From positions 372,001-436,000 of the forward strand of contig NEEC01000023.1 of assembly GCA_002189035.1 (NCBI GenBank): DNA of 64,000 bases, read 5' to 3'. Each line of letters starts with the position of its first letter. Positions within the stretch are counted from its first letter, which is position 1. Shown here piece after piece: positions 36,864 through 48,180 of this stretch. Position numbers and translations under genes: made by a program. The DNA is from Utricularia gibba. Its lineage: Eukaryota > Streptophyta > Magnoliopsida > Lamiales > Lentibulariaceae. The notes under the pieces are model-generated. The model was not told the DNA's origin. It saw only the letters and a list, made by a program, of their open reading frames with translations, and searched no databases.

Positions 36864-39247
36864 ATGGCCCAGACCGAAGCGGCGATTATCGAACAGATTC
36901 ACTCTATCGTTGCTGAAAAACTTCAAGTGGTTGGTCATTTTTCCCCCCGAATCTCTTTTCGTGGCGAAATACGTCCCTGTCGCCTCGAGATTATCCATGA
37001 TTGTAGAGGATAACCGTAATTTTGGCATGTATTTGAAGTAATTTAGTATCATGCGGGAGTTCTCTTCATGTTCTAGAGTTTTCTAAGTTGGTGAAATGGC
37101 ATTCGGAAATGCTGTATATTTATGTGGTTTTATTTGGGCCCAGGTTTCCTACAAATGGTTGAGTAGAAATTTTTCGGTTTCATCGAATGCTGCGAAGAGG
37201 TAGTTGGAGCTTTGCTTTAAATTGATTTTAACATTTCTTTTCTCTGTCCTAAAGGTTCTTGACTATTATTTTAGATTGCTGGAAGAGTTTGTTGAAAAGT
37301 ACGGCAACGGTTTAGAAGTAATTTACTCTTTGTCTGGCTGGTTGAAGAGCAATCCTTCAACTTATCATATACACCTTGTACCCAAACATAAACTTTCAGG
37401 CAAGTATGAAGATTAGGAAAAAAATGCTGGTGCTCAACAAGTACATTTCGTAGTTTCTTTTTGCACATATGGGTTTTCCATCTTGGAAGCTGCAATATAC
37501 CGTGGCATTTTTAATCTTTTCTTTTTTGAATAAATCAAGGTGGAGCTGGGATTGGATAGCCGATTATGGATGATTTTATTGTAAAAATGCAGATGCAATG
37601 CAAGAATTTGATGGAAACTGCTCCATGCAAGTATACAGTGTGCAATCATGTCTGCCTAAGGATCCGGCAACACTCTGGAATCATGAATTTGCTCAAGCCG
37701 AAGATCTTTTCAACCAGAAATCAACAGTTGACAATTGCTTTTGGGATAATAGGTAGAGTTTTATACATGTACAGTTGATGTGTGCTTTATAAATCAGGAA
37801 TATTCTTGTCTTTAATAGGTTTTGTGGAGTTTCCAATTCGTATGTGCAGAGAACTCGTGGGGAATCACATTTGATCCCAGGATCAGTGCAGATTAGAAGC
37901 ACACTATCCTCTGATTTACATACAAGTTCTCATCACACCATGGTAGATAAACAACCTGTGCAGAAAAAGGTTTTGCAGGCGAGTTCTAAAGCTGGGTCAT
38001 ACGTCCCAACGATGCGGCAACTGTAAAAACTGAAACAGTGAAACATGAGCCAGAGAGTGCTGCAAAGGTTATAGCGGGTAAAGGGAAGACAGAACAGTTG
38101 CATCCTAGAAATAAAAATGGCCTACAAAATAAATCTTGCTCTGGCACTAGGGGTGGTCTGGCTGGTATTTGGGATCGTGCAACTGCGAAGTCTAGATGTG
38201 ATGCCCACTTGCAAAATCCCACAGGTGAATCCTATAGTATTTTTTGTTTACACTTAAATAGTTGTTTTTCATCGTCCTCTCATGTGGGTGTAGAATGTTT
38301 TATCCGCTGTTTTAAGAGCATTTTTCAACTAAAATCTGCTAATGCAGAATCTGAAACTAGTGCGCATGAGTCTGTAGAATCTGAAGGCAGTGATGAGGAA
38401 GCGCAAGATTTCAATGTAAAACGTACCTCGGTGGGCAAAGGTAGTAGGAAGAGGATAGCTGTTTTCGATGATTCAGACGAGGAAGATGGTCACAAAGATG
38501 CTGTTACTCTTGCATCACCTGATACAAAAGGGGCTCCTCTATCTTCGGAGCAGAATTCTAAGTGTTCAGATCTAGACTGCTACAATGATGAAAATAAGCA
38601 TGAAATCAATGAGGTGATGGAAACAAAAACAAATCAGCATCTTGAAGAAAACCCAGCAGACATTAGCAGAAATATGCCAGAGATCACCCTAAGCAGTGCA
38701 AAGGCTCATGCTGGCCTGCCAGTAGTCTCTGATGTAGTAACAAAACGACGGAAAGTTGTGTCTCGTATTGACGCTCGTGGAAGAGAAGGTGCTACTATAG
38801 TTCTGTCGAGTAAAATAGACGTGTTTATTACATTTTCACTGTTTTATTTCCCTTAGTGTAGTTTATACGAGCTCTCTGTTCTCTTTGCTCCAGTTACTGA
38901 AGTCGTCTGGGAGGGTGAAGAGCCAGGAAAAGAACCCGAGAGTACCGCTGCAAACTTATCTGAGAGCAAAGGATTGAATAACGGCTTTAGCAGGTATTCC
39001 TCTTCTTGGTAGTTCTGATTCTGTTTACTTACCCTTTGTTCGTTGCAAATTTTCCATGTTGATTCATTTTTTTCTTTAGTTAACGGACGCTAAACAAAGA
39101 CTGTATTTCAGGCCTCCAGTGACGAAGAAGTCACCTGCAGTTGGAAGCTCTGCTCCAGCAAATCCTGGTGGGAAAACTGGAAGCAAGAAAATCGGTAGTA
39201 AGGATCCCAAGCAAGGGAACATAACCTCCTTTTTTAAGAAGGTATGA
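36864..39247 (+). CDS. POLD3: DNA polymerase delta subunit 3 (POLD3/p66-like), one-base disruption in exon 5
   Basis: Accessory subunit linking polymerase delta to PCNA in the nucleus. Exons: 36864-36929, 37144-37199, 37275-37399, 37593-37752, 37819-38224, 38348-38788, 38894-38993, 39112-39247; about 496 residues if one base is restored. The N-terminal winged-helix region has VSYKWLSRNFSVSSNAAKRL, LEEFVEKYGNGLEVIYSLSG and QVYSVQSCLPKDPATLWNHE. The middle is charged and Ser-rich (KRIAVFDDSDEEDG). The extreme C-terminus QGNITSFFKKV is a canonical PIP box for PCNA binding. In exon 5 the frame stops at 38023-38025, shortly after a CCC run at 38005-38007; one extra C restores an open frame to the exon end and correct splice phase. 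Intron 3 uses a GC donor. I chose MAQTEAA at 36864 over an upstream ATG at 36720. Confidence 0.88.
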
Positions 39248-39730
39248 GGAGATGACACTCTGCGTGTGGACAGTTCTGAGTTTCGATGTCTATTACCAGC
39301 ATGCTTCAATGTAGTAGCCCTGTAATCAGATATGTGCTGCCAGCGTTGGTATAGACAGTGAAGCAAGAGCTTCTACTCCTGACATTGCCGTGTTTATTCA
39401 ACTACAGACTTTCCTCACTGGTTTTCACTATGAAATCTATTCCATATACAACACCATCTTAAATGCAGCATATGCATTGTTCTTTGTTAAATGAATGAGA
39501 AGATTGCATTTATGTCACGTGATTTATTGATGTTTTTAGGACAGATTTTGCAACAACCTAATGTTTTCAGGGTCAAAGGTTCACACACGTTCATACGCGT
39601 GTGGTAACTAACAGCTGACCACCTCGATTTGGGGAATCATTTCCGCCTTTGGTTGCCAAATGCTAACCGCCTGCGCCCTTTTATACCGATCTTCTCCACA
39701 TTCCCTCTTCACAGTTTGTGAGCAGAAGGT
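39248..39730. other. POLD3 3' flank and tubby-like gene promoter
   Basis: POLD3 3' UTR followed by about 200 bp of promoter. Nothing else seen. Confidence 0.4.
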
Positions 39731-41328
39731 ATGATGACGTTGACGAGATCTCATCCTCCCCGTGGATTTGCTACACCTCACCACACTGGAGATAACAAGA
39801 GGGAACACGATGGGACTGAATCATCATCCTCATGGAGCGCCCTCGTGTCTGAGCTTCTCCTGGAAATTATGCGCCGGGTGGAGGCCAAAGACGTCGTCGC
39901 CAGCAGCGGAGTTTGCAGGCGTTGGAGGGAGGGTATCATGGAGACTGCTCACAGGGGTTCTCTCCTTCGCCCCGGAAACATCATGTCTCATTCACTCAAA
40001 GAGGTATGCTTTTCTACTCCTCGTGTCTCCTGCATTTCTTCTTCTCCTTCACGTTTTTCCGTAATGTGAGATCCAGCGTGCAGGAGACTACGAAAACCAC
40101 ATCAAAAGTCTGAATCAATCTCCCTTGGGATTTTGATTTGGATTCAATTTTTGGTGTGGTTCGTTTGTCTTATTCCCTTGTTGCAGTGATTTCATCCATG
40201 TGGTTTCACCATGCAATACTTAGCTTTGTGCAGCCAGGGCCAGTGAACTCTCCTCATCTGTGTGTGATCAAGCGTGACAAGAAGACAGCAACCTATTGCC
40301 TGCATCTTGCTCTTCAACCACGTACGTAAGCGATCCAACCGCAGCATATTTTTCACAAGTCTCGTTTCTAATCTAATTTCCATTGCACTTCTGTAGCTGC
40401 GGCCGAAATGGGGAAGTTTCTTCTGGCTGCACGAAGGCAGCGAAAGGGACTCCATGTTGAGTACACAATATCTCTGGATGCTCAAGATTTTTCCCAGAGC
40501 AGCAATTCCTACGTTGGAAAGTTGAGGTTAGCGTTGATTCCATCTACATCAGCATTCCATGAATCATGATTATCGCAAATTGTTGACAATGAAAACCCAT
40601 ATCACATTCCCAAGTGGGAACGACAGCAACGAGTATGAGATGAGTTGGCATTCAACTCGTTGTTTTCTCTTATGGGGCCAATATGTGTAGCACTCTTCTT
40701 TACTTTTTATCTTGTCCATCGATCTTAAAAGCAATCTTGAAGGTTTGAATCTCCTCCAATGGCATGAAGTTGTGTTACTGTTCTATCTTGAGTTTCCAGG
40801 TCTAATATCTTGGGCGACCACTACACAATCCTGGGTGGCAAAGGCCGCATTGCAAGCAAGCAAATTAGTCCACAAGTGCATGCCGACAGCCTCGAGATCA
40901 CACATGTCCACTACGAGCTCAATCTCTAGAAAACAAGAGGGCTAAGGAGGATGGTCTGCTCAACAACGTGGCACCCCGCACAGAAACCCTCAGAACACTC
41001 AGAGGGGTCCAAGCGCGGTGGAAGCACTGGTTGGGGACACACGCCTCCACGATATACGGCCCTGAGAAACAAGACTCCACTATGGCACCAGGAGCTCCAG
41101 TGCTGGTGCCTGAACTTCCAGGGAAGAGTGACGGTTCCGTCAGTGAAGAACTTTCAACTCTTAAGCACGATGGGGAAGAGCAAGAGTGAGGAGGAAGGTG
41201 TGATTGTTCTGCAGTTCGGCAAGGTGGGGAATGACACGTTTACCATGGATTATATGCGCCCACTTACACCATTTCAGGCGTTTGCCATCAGCTTGACTGC
41301 CTTCGGAACCAAACTGGGATGCGAATAA
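39731..41328 (+). pseudogene. tubby-like F-box protein gene with an in-frame stop
   Basis: Plant TLPs carry an N-terminal F-box for SCF ligases and a C-terminal Tubby barrel that binds phosphoinositides. Four exons, 39731-40003, 40234-40321, 40397-40526 and 40800-41328, join in phase. The F-box region is WSALVSELLLEIMRRVEAKD plus SSGVCRRWREGI. Tubby blocks are [89 protein letters not shown] and the perfect C-terminal end [15 protein letters not shown]. Codon 207 is TAG (40927-40929) where the family has leucine. The reading frame is conserved on both sides, so no indel is needed. As written, translation gives 206 residues without the C-terminal barrel half. May be a recent pseudogene, a truncated allele or a base-call error. 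Confidence 0.8.
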
Positions 41329-41660
41329 GGCTTGCTTTTCAGGTCTACTCTCTGATCATCCTTTGGAAACCCCTGCATTGCACACTGTTCCTTGAACTAA
41401 TTACTATTTTGATGCAATAACTACATCTTGTTCGGCAATAAGGAATGGACTCAAGTGGCGCATATAAATGATGCTCTGGGATCCAGATCAGCAGACAGTG
41501 ACCACAAAACCAGTATGATGTCTCCATTTTCTTGGGGCTGCTTAAACCCTCTGAATTCCCAATCTTGAGCTGATGGCCCTTTTCTGATTAGTCCACCATT
41601 TCTCATTGCCTTGTCATCTTCACTTCCCTCCTAAAATACTCCTCCCATCAGTCCCACGCC
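41329..41660. other. tubby-like 3' flank
   Basis: 332 bp of 3' UTR-like sequence. No other feature seen. Confidence 0.4.
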
Positions 41661-42145
41661 ATGTCATGCCTTTGTCTTCTGTTCTGTCTTATCTTGGGGA
41701 CATGCATTCTTCATGCCAGTTCTCCTGCTCCCACTGACATTTTTCAACACCAGGGACGATTCCAAATTGGACAGTCAAAAACTTCTGGAAGGGCGCCTCA
41801 TCCTGAAAGCTACTCCACAGTTGACAGGTTCAGTTTTTAAAACATATTCCTGAGTACTCTGCATGATGCCATTTGGACGCCACATGTTATGTTGCTGTCT
41901 TTTCTTCCCTTCATTTTGCTGGTAAATTTTATGGCTTTCATGAAAAAGTATACCTTTTTTATTGATAAAATGATTGAATCACAAAATAATCAATGGCTTT
42001 GTCATGTTCATCGTCTATCACTTCACTTGAACCATCCAGATATCAAATACACACCTCCTTTGCTTCCCGGACTCCCCCTTTCCAATGGCCGGAGGCAGAG
42101 AACAGCCGGCCTGATCAACGGCCTCGTCGGAATCATCTAATCTGA
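41661..42145 (+). CDS. possible small secreted protein
   Basis: ATG at 41661 opens a clear signal-peptide-like start, MSCLCLLFCLILGTCILHAS, followed by a hydrophilic stretch to a donor at 41828. A candidate acceptor ends at 42039. After it, one frame reads TPPLLPGLPLSNGRRQR and stops at 42138-42140; the frame that matches exon 1 phase reads differently and stops at about 42143-42145. The phase mismatch leaves the C-terminus unsettled. No family recognised; it could be a peptide precursor or chance. Confidence 0.25.
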
Positions 42146-42179
42146 TCTCCACCGTGCAAACTGCTCCAAGATGCTTGCT

Positions 42180-44831
42180 TTAGATACTGTAATGTCTGAT
42201 GGATGACTCCAGCACTTGAGGACTTGGACATATCATTTCCTTCACTATGCTCCCTTTTCTGTATATTTTGAAAGTGGGAACTATTCTTACATTCTCAGCT
42301 TCAGCTACTGCTGCGGCTTCCTCGATATCCACCTGTTGTGCAAACCAGAGGATTAGTCCACACAAAACCCCATCAATCACTCAGTGCCATCCCATTTGCT
42401 TTGCTGACCTTGAGAAAGTTCACAGATGGATACTTGATGCGCAGTGTGTCGAAGAACGGAGACATCTCGTTGCATTCCACGTTCGAATCTGTTCTGAAGT
42501 GAACCACACAAGCACCTGTGCAACAATCCATATGCAATACCAATGACCACCATCCTGGGATTGCATCCAAACTCAAATGAATTGCAGGGAACACACTTAC
42601 CGTGAGACATCGAAATCGCAGCTTTGAACTGCTCAACGCTTGAAACAGACTCCACTTCCCCAGCTGACGCTTCTTCACCGAGTGACTTCTTCAGTTCAGC
42701 TTGAGCATGGAGCAGCGCATTTGCAATCTCGGAGTCGTTTGGAAGATCTTTTCTCAAAGCCTCGTAGTCCCTCACAGCTTCCCTCCATTGTTTGAGCTAT
42801 AAAGAAGAGAAGCACACATGAAACCATCCATTGTCTGCACAAGAAGCAGGTACAGTGCTCTACCTTAGAATTTGCAGCAGCCCTCCGAAGTAGAGCTTTC
42901 GCGTAGTTGGGTCGAATTCGAAGAGCTTGGTTGCAATCATCTATGGATCGCTCCCACTGACCGAGCTTAAACCAGCAAGCTGCCCTGTTACAGTAAAGAA
43001 CTGAATTTGTGGGATCTAAATGCAGCCCTTCAGCATATGCTGAACAGGCCTCAGTGAACCTCTCCGATTTGAATAGATCATTGCCACGGCCACGAGCTCG
43101 GGTGACCAACTTCACATTGTTCAGCAAAACTGAGATTTCTGCAATTTGAGGGTCTTTTCTTCCAGCTTTTTCAGCATGCATGAGCGCATCATCAAACCTG
43201 CATACGGAGGACCATTGCTGAGAATCTGTTCTGAGGTTATACAAAAACCATGCATTTCTAACAAACCTTCCTTGTGACAGCTCAATTTCGCATCGAACAA
43301 AAGAAATATATGACTCCGGAAGCATCCCGAATATCCTGGACTTTGATATCGCAGCATATTCAACATTTAACAAGGCTACAATGGCATCATCCAGTTGATG
43401 GAGCTTCAACAAGGCTTCTGCTCTGCAAGCGAAAAACTGAAACAGATACAAATAGCAGCATTTTCAGTAAAACAAGGCTAGTGAATTCATTGTTTATGAA
43501 CACTGTATCACCTGAGGTGAAGCATCAGCTCCTGAAGCGATTGCTGCATCGATTTCCCTCAATACGGTTTTCCAGTCCCCAGCTTTTCGAGCATTGCTGC
43601 ACTTACTCAAATGCTGCTCTACACATTGCAATTTCTGCAACTCCATTGAGTCTTCCTGATGTCCAGGTAAACAAAGGTGCTTCCTCGCTTTCTCCAGTTG
43701 CCCAAGACTGCAATTCTTGATATTTTAACAGATATGCAAATTCCAAGGACTGAACTAATCAACACATAAGGCAATTAGTAAAAGAATGTTCTCATTCTCA
43801 ACGACTACAACCGTCCAGCCAAGAAACATGAAGCACAAAAAGCGGTATTTCATGTCCAATACAGAAACCATATGAAGCTACAGATATGGATCGCTAGATT
43901 CTAAACTAAGACACGTTGCAACAATGACGAATAATTGATCATGTCGCCACAAACGATTCAATCTTCATTGAGCACAAGATCGCTTCAAGTATTCAAAACT
44001 TTACCTAAGAAGCAGAGATCCAAGACGATGGTGAGCCTTAACGTATCCTGGATCCAACTTAACAGCCTCCTCACACTCCTCCGCCGCTTCCACCAAACGC
44101 TTCAAACCCATTAAAGCGGCAGAGCGATTGAATCGATATGCAGCGTTGCTAGGCGACATAGCAATAGCTTTATCGTAAAAGCTCAAAGCCTCCGCGAAGT
44201 TACCTTTTCTGTAATGGAGGTTCCCCATTCTTTTAACCTCCTCGGGATCACAATTGCTGCTGCTACCCACAGGCATACTCCTCTTCCCCGGATCCGCACC
44301 CACCATTAACCCTTTCGAGTAAGTAAGAGACCCTGCATCCGGTGTGGGTTTCGCCGGAATACTGCTGCGCATTATGCTGCCGTGCCCATAATTCACCCCA
44401 CCAGAACCCAATACCTCGGGCCTCGATGCCCGGCTAGGGATTCCCGGTTTGAAAATTCGCCCGGAGGGACAAATGTTGCCCGTGGGGAAAGCATTAACGG
44501 GGGGAGATGTGACGGAACTGCCCAAGGACTCCGATTTACTACTACAGGGCTTGGTGTTTCGAGCAGCAGAAGGGGAACTCTCCACTGAAATCTCTCCAGA
44601 ATGGTTGCTTGTATTGGACTGGGGTTTTTTGAGGAGATCCGGATCCGTGGAAGCCCTCATAGATCCAGAAGAACTGGAGCTGCTACTCGTAGTAAACCCG
44701 CCGCCGCGCGTGCGTGAACGGAGCGGGGAAATGGGTGAACCCAGATCAAGTTCCTTGAAATCCGGCTTGTCCTCATTACCCACAACCGGGGAAAGGTTCC
44801 CCAACCCTGTGTCGGAGTTGGGCTTCGACAT
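42180..44831 (-). CDS. TTL: TPR repeat-containing thioredoxin-like protein (TTL family)
   Basis: TTL proteins are Hsp90-type co-chaperone scaffolds; in Arabidopsis TTL1/3/4 act in osmotic stress, brassinosteroid signalling and cellulose synthesis. Seven exons, 44005-44831, 43512-43707, 43267-43436, 42864-43197, 42601-42796, 42409-42515 and 42180-42332, give 660 residues. The N-terminal 200 residues are Ser/Pro-rich and disordered. TPR motifs start at [20 protein letters not shown], with more in the centre ([20 protein letters not shown]). The C-terminus is a thioredoxin-like fold, [20 protein letters not shown] to [20 protein letters not shown], without the redox CxxC, as is normal for TTLs. 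No defects. TTL1 versus TTL3/4 not resolved. Confidence 0.95.
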
Positions 44832-47358
44832 TTGGTGGGTCATAGAACACACTAACACCGTCAATCCTTGAGAAAACAGGATTGTGAAGAAGATGGCATG
44901 GAGTGCCCCGGTAGACAACCCAAAAAAGGACGAGGAAGCGGGGATCTCGTGAAGATGAAGAGAGAAGAAGGTCAATAAACAATTTATAAACTAGAGCCGC
45001 ATACAGAAACAGGGAAGCAAACAAAGCTCCTTGATCGACCGATCGATCGCCCCCCGCCTTCCTCCTTCCTCCCCTTCTCTTTCTCTCTTCTCAAAGTGCA
45101 CCAGCAAATCAATCTAATCTAATCTAATCTGCCGCCCACCCCATCCGCTGTCTCTCCTCCTCCTCCTCCCCATTTACGCTACCCCTGCTGTGCTGACTGC
45201 TGGCTGACTCACTCTCCCTCCTTCCTTCCATTTCCCACTTGTAATAAATATCGTTTTCCCAGAAACTCCACATAAACAGTTAAAACCACAGCTTCATCGT
45301 CCCATTATCCTCGTGATTTCAGATTTCTGGTCTGTAGGATGATAGATGCATGGATAGATGGATGGATGGACCAACCAACCAACCACCGCTACTCCCCCTT
45401 CTTTTTAATTCACCCTTAACCATGTGTTTGGTATTAAATTAGAAATTAAACAAATGATTTTGAAACATAATTCATTCCTATTTAATAATAAATTTTAAAT
45501 TTAAATATAAAAACATAAAAATATATTATATTTCTTTTCTCCATTATTTTTTATTTCTAATGATTCCATCCCATCCTTTAAATAAAATCATTTTAATTAT
45601 ATTTAATACTTCGATAATTGCAAAATTTCTTTTTTTTTTAATTTGACAATTGATTACAAAATTATTTCTTACAAAAAAAAGAAAAGTTTTAATGTTACAT
45701 CACAGGCTGCAGCATTTACATCTTCATCAGCAGGCATCTCTTCATTAAATAAAAAAACACACCCACTATTAAACACTTGGGAGTGCACTTTGCATTAGAA
45801 ACTTCTTCCTTGTATTTTCTAGAAGGATCTGGACTATTATTAAAGGGAAAATTGTGGGAATAATTCTCACTGTTTATAATTGATTTGGACAAAGATTGTT
45901 TTAATCCCCATCATTTCAAAATCATTTATAATTGATTTTAAGTGTTTGAAAATGGGACAAAAATAGTAATCACTATTTACATTAATGAGATAATTCATTC
46001 TAATTTCATATCTTAATTTTTTTTCTCAATTCAATTATTGATTATAACTTGTATTTAAAACTAAAAACAAAAATTATTGAAGTAAAAATATTAAGAACTA
46101 AATATGTCAAATATAGAAACTAAATCTATATGCCGCGGAGTACCCTATAATTAAAATATCTTTTCTGACATTTTATGTTCATCAATACATTTTCTTTTTT
46201 GATTGAAAACTATTTTATTGAGGATTATGTATATTTTTTGTGAAAAATAATGATGGGATGAATGGATAAAAATGTAAATGTACCCCACTTTTATAATCAT
46301 TTGGAAAAAAGAAATAATAATAATAATAAATAAATAAATAAAACAAAAAAAAAAGAAAAAGAACAGCAGGTGGGAGGCACGGTGTTATAAATAGGACAGT
46401 TATATTATTACGTACCTGTAAAGAAGGGAGGTATGCCGACAAAAATCACATTCATTGTTCCATCCAACTGGATCCATTTTTCCGACCAATATTTAATAAT
46501 TAATAATTTACTTAAAATAAACAAAAATAATTTATATCCAAAAATTTAGAAATGTTTTTTTCTTAAAAAAACAATTGGGGGAATTGGTGGATGTGAGCCC
46601 CACCACGACCAGCCCATTCCTCAAATGGTTGTGATCTGTCGGGATTAGGACACGTAATCATTTTCACCAGCCGCTTTTTTTATATCTTTTTCCGAAAGCG
46701 TCATCTTCTGTTACCTCTTCTTGAACCGACCGCCCGGCCGGCCGGCTGGCAACCTTCCAGTAAATTACGGTTTTACCCTTTTAATAAATTCTCCAATAAA
46801 GCCCAATTGTTGATACTGCTGGCCCATAAGCCCAATGTTTATTAAACTGCCAGGCCCATTATAAAGCCCACCATGGCTGTAATCTCTTTCTTTGAATTAT
46901 GATTTATATTTACAAAATATATATTATTATTAAAAGACATTTCCTACAATAAATATTTTTTATTATGTATTTAACGCAAAGTTAAATATGATTGATTCAT
47001 TTTAGATGCATACTCAATTAAATTTAATTTTTAAATATAATTAAAAATTTAAGAACTCGATTCGATTTATTTAATTGAAAAATGAATTCAATTCTGTTAT
47101 TAAAACAATGACTTCGAATGCGTGAAAGGGGAATGTGGCGGAGGGTAAAATGGGTATATGGAATATGTGTGGGGATGATATTGTAATTTGTGCGTTGAAC
47201 GGAAAATCAGGAACCCTTGTCGGAGGAAGAAAGCCTTTCATCGGAAAAAACAATTCCATGTGGAAATTTCAATGTGATTTTGTGGTGCTGGTGTACGAAA
47301 ATTGTGTATGAACCAGACAGAGATTAGAATGGTAATTACAACAAAAACTTCGCAAACC
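44832..47358. other. long AT-rich spacer upstream of TTL
   Basis: The TTL promoter/leader with CT-rich sequence lies at 45050-45200, AT-rich sequence fills 45420-46600 and 46900-47100. Mixed sequence near 46660-46870 contains a GGCCGGCCGGC run at about 46738. No coding frame supported. Confidence 0.5.
45107..45130. repeat. AATCT microsatellite
   Basis: Four to five tandem AATCT units in the TTL upstream region, next to CT-rich leader sequence. Confidence 0.7.
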
Positions 47359-48180
47359 TCAATCTCCATACCCGCAAAATCCATGCTCACACTTGGTTCC
47401 CTTGGCGCATTTCAGGTTGCATCTCCCGCAGTTATTCCGGTCCCGGAGAACGTCTTTGCAGGTGCCGTGGCAGCACAGGTAATTCGGCTTGCATTTCCGG
47501 CCGCAGCGGCCGCAGTTGTTCCTGTCGCCGCGGGTATCTTTGCAAACCCCATTGCAGCAACGGTACCCGGGCTTACATTTCACGCCGCACCGGCCGCAGT
47601 TTCTGTGATCAATGTGAACGGTCGAGCATTTTCCGTTGCAGCACGTCTCCCCGGAGCCGCATTTCCGGCCGCACCGGCCGCAGTTATTCCGATCGTTCTG
47701 GACAGATTTGCACTTCCCTTTGCAGCAACGCTCCCCCGGCAAGCACCTCTGGCCGCACCGGCCGCAGTTATTGGGATCACGGTACACGTCCTTACACTTT
47801 CCACGGCAGCATCGCGCCCCCGGCCCACATTTCCGGCCGCAACGGCCGCAGTTGCTGTTATCGGTGAGCACATCCACACAGCGGCCATGGCAGCACCACA
47901 GGACCATGCCGCCAATTCTTAATCGGTTGCAAATGTTGTGCCTCCCAACCTGGCACTTATCCCCCTTCTTGACCTTGCTGGTCTGCGAGGCCAAGAACCT
48001 GCTGGTTCTGGTAAGGTTGAAGTAGCCGATGGGCGCATCAAGCGCGTAATCCTGGTCATCCTCCTCGTCCTCATCTTCCTGGGCGTCCCCGTACTGAAAC
48101 CCCTCCTCCCCATTGAGCTTGTGGGTCAAAAGCATGAGCACGAGGACGAAGAGAATGGGCACGTTCCTGAAGCTGCCCAT
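47359..48180 (-). CDS. STIG1-like cysteine-rich secreted protein with an expanded repeat array
   Basis: Single-exon ORF of 273 residues. A signal peptide covers about residues 1-25 (MGSFRNVPILFVLVLMLLTH), followed by an acidic patch (EDEDEEDDQDYA) and the segment YFNLTRTSRFLAS that precedes the Cys region in STIG1 proteins. From about residue 95 come six tandem units of 28 residues, each of the form CCxGxCxxVxxDxxNCGRCGxKCxxGxx, then a half unit CEHGFCGYGD. STIG1 family proteins are small secreted proteins of stigma exudate or vegetative tissues; tomato STIG1 binds pollen receptor kinases and phosphoinositides. Typical members are about 130-170 residues with about half as many units, so this one is enlarged. 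No disruption seen. Role in this plant unknown. Confidence 0.88.
   Translation of the reverse strand: MGSFRNVPILFVLVLMLLTHKLNGEEGFQYGDAQEDEDEEDDQDYALDAPIGYFNLTRTSRFLASQTSKVKKGDKCQVGRHNICNRLRIGGMVLWCCHGRCVDVLTDNSNCGRCGRKCGPGARCCRGKCKDVYRDPNNCGRCGQRCLPGERCCKGKCKSVQNDRNNCGRCGRKCGSGETCCNGKCSTVHIDHRNCGRCGVKCKPGYRCCNGVCKDTRGDRNNCGRCGRKCKPNYLCCHGTCKDVLRDRNNCGRCNLKCAKGTKCEHGFCGYGD
47386..47895. repeat. 84-bp coding tandem array (STIG1-type units)
   Basis: Six direct units of about 84 bp encode the Cys-rich repeats of the STIG1-like gene. On the plus strand they appear as recurrent GGCCGCA(C/A)CGGCCGCAGTT(A/G)TT blocks. They are diverged at synonymous and some nonsynonymous sites, so not a fresh duplication. 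Confidence 0.8.

Noticed and set aside
40921-40960. A one-base deletion (CTCCTAG to CTCTAG) as the cause of the tubby-like stop
   Set aside because: Adding a base would open a different frame that loses the conserved TRGLRRM block; the existing frame matches the family on both sides of the TAG.
42180-42515. TTL thioredoxin-like domain lacking CxxC as a defect
   Set aside because: Absence of the redox pair is normal for the TTL family.
47302-47922. 206-codon plus-strand ORF rich in Ala, Val and Pro
   Set aside because: It is antisense to the STIG1-like cysteine array; the repeated GC-rich codons leave the opposite strand free of stops.
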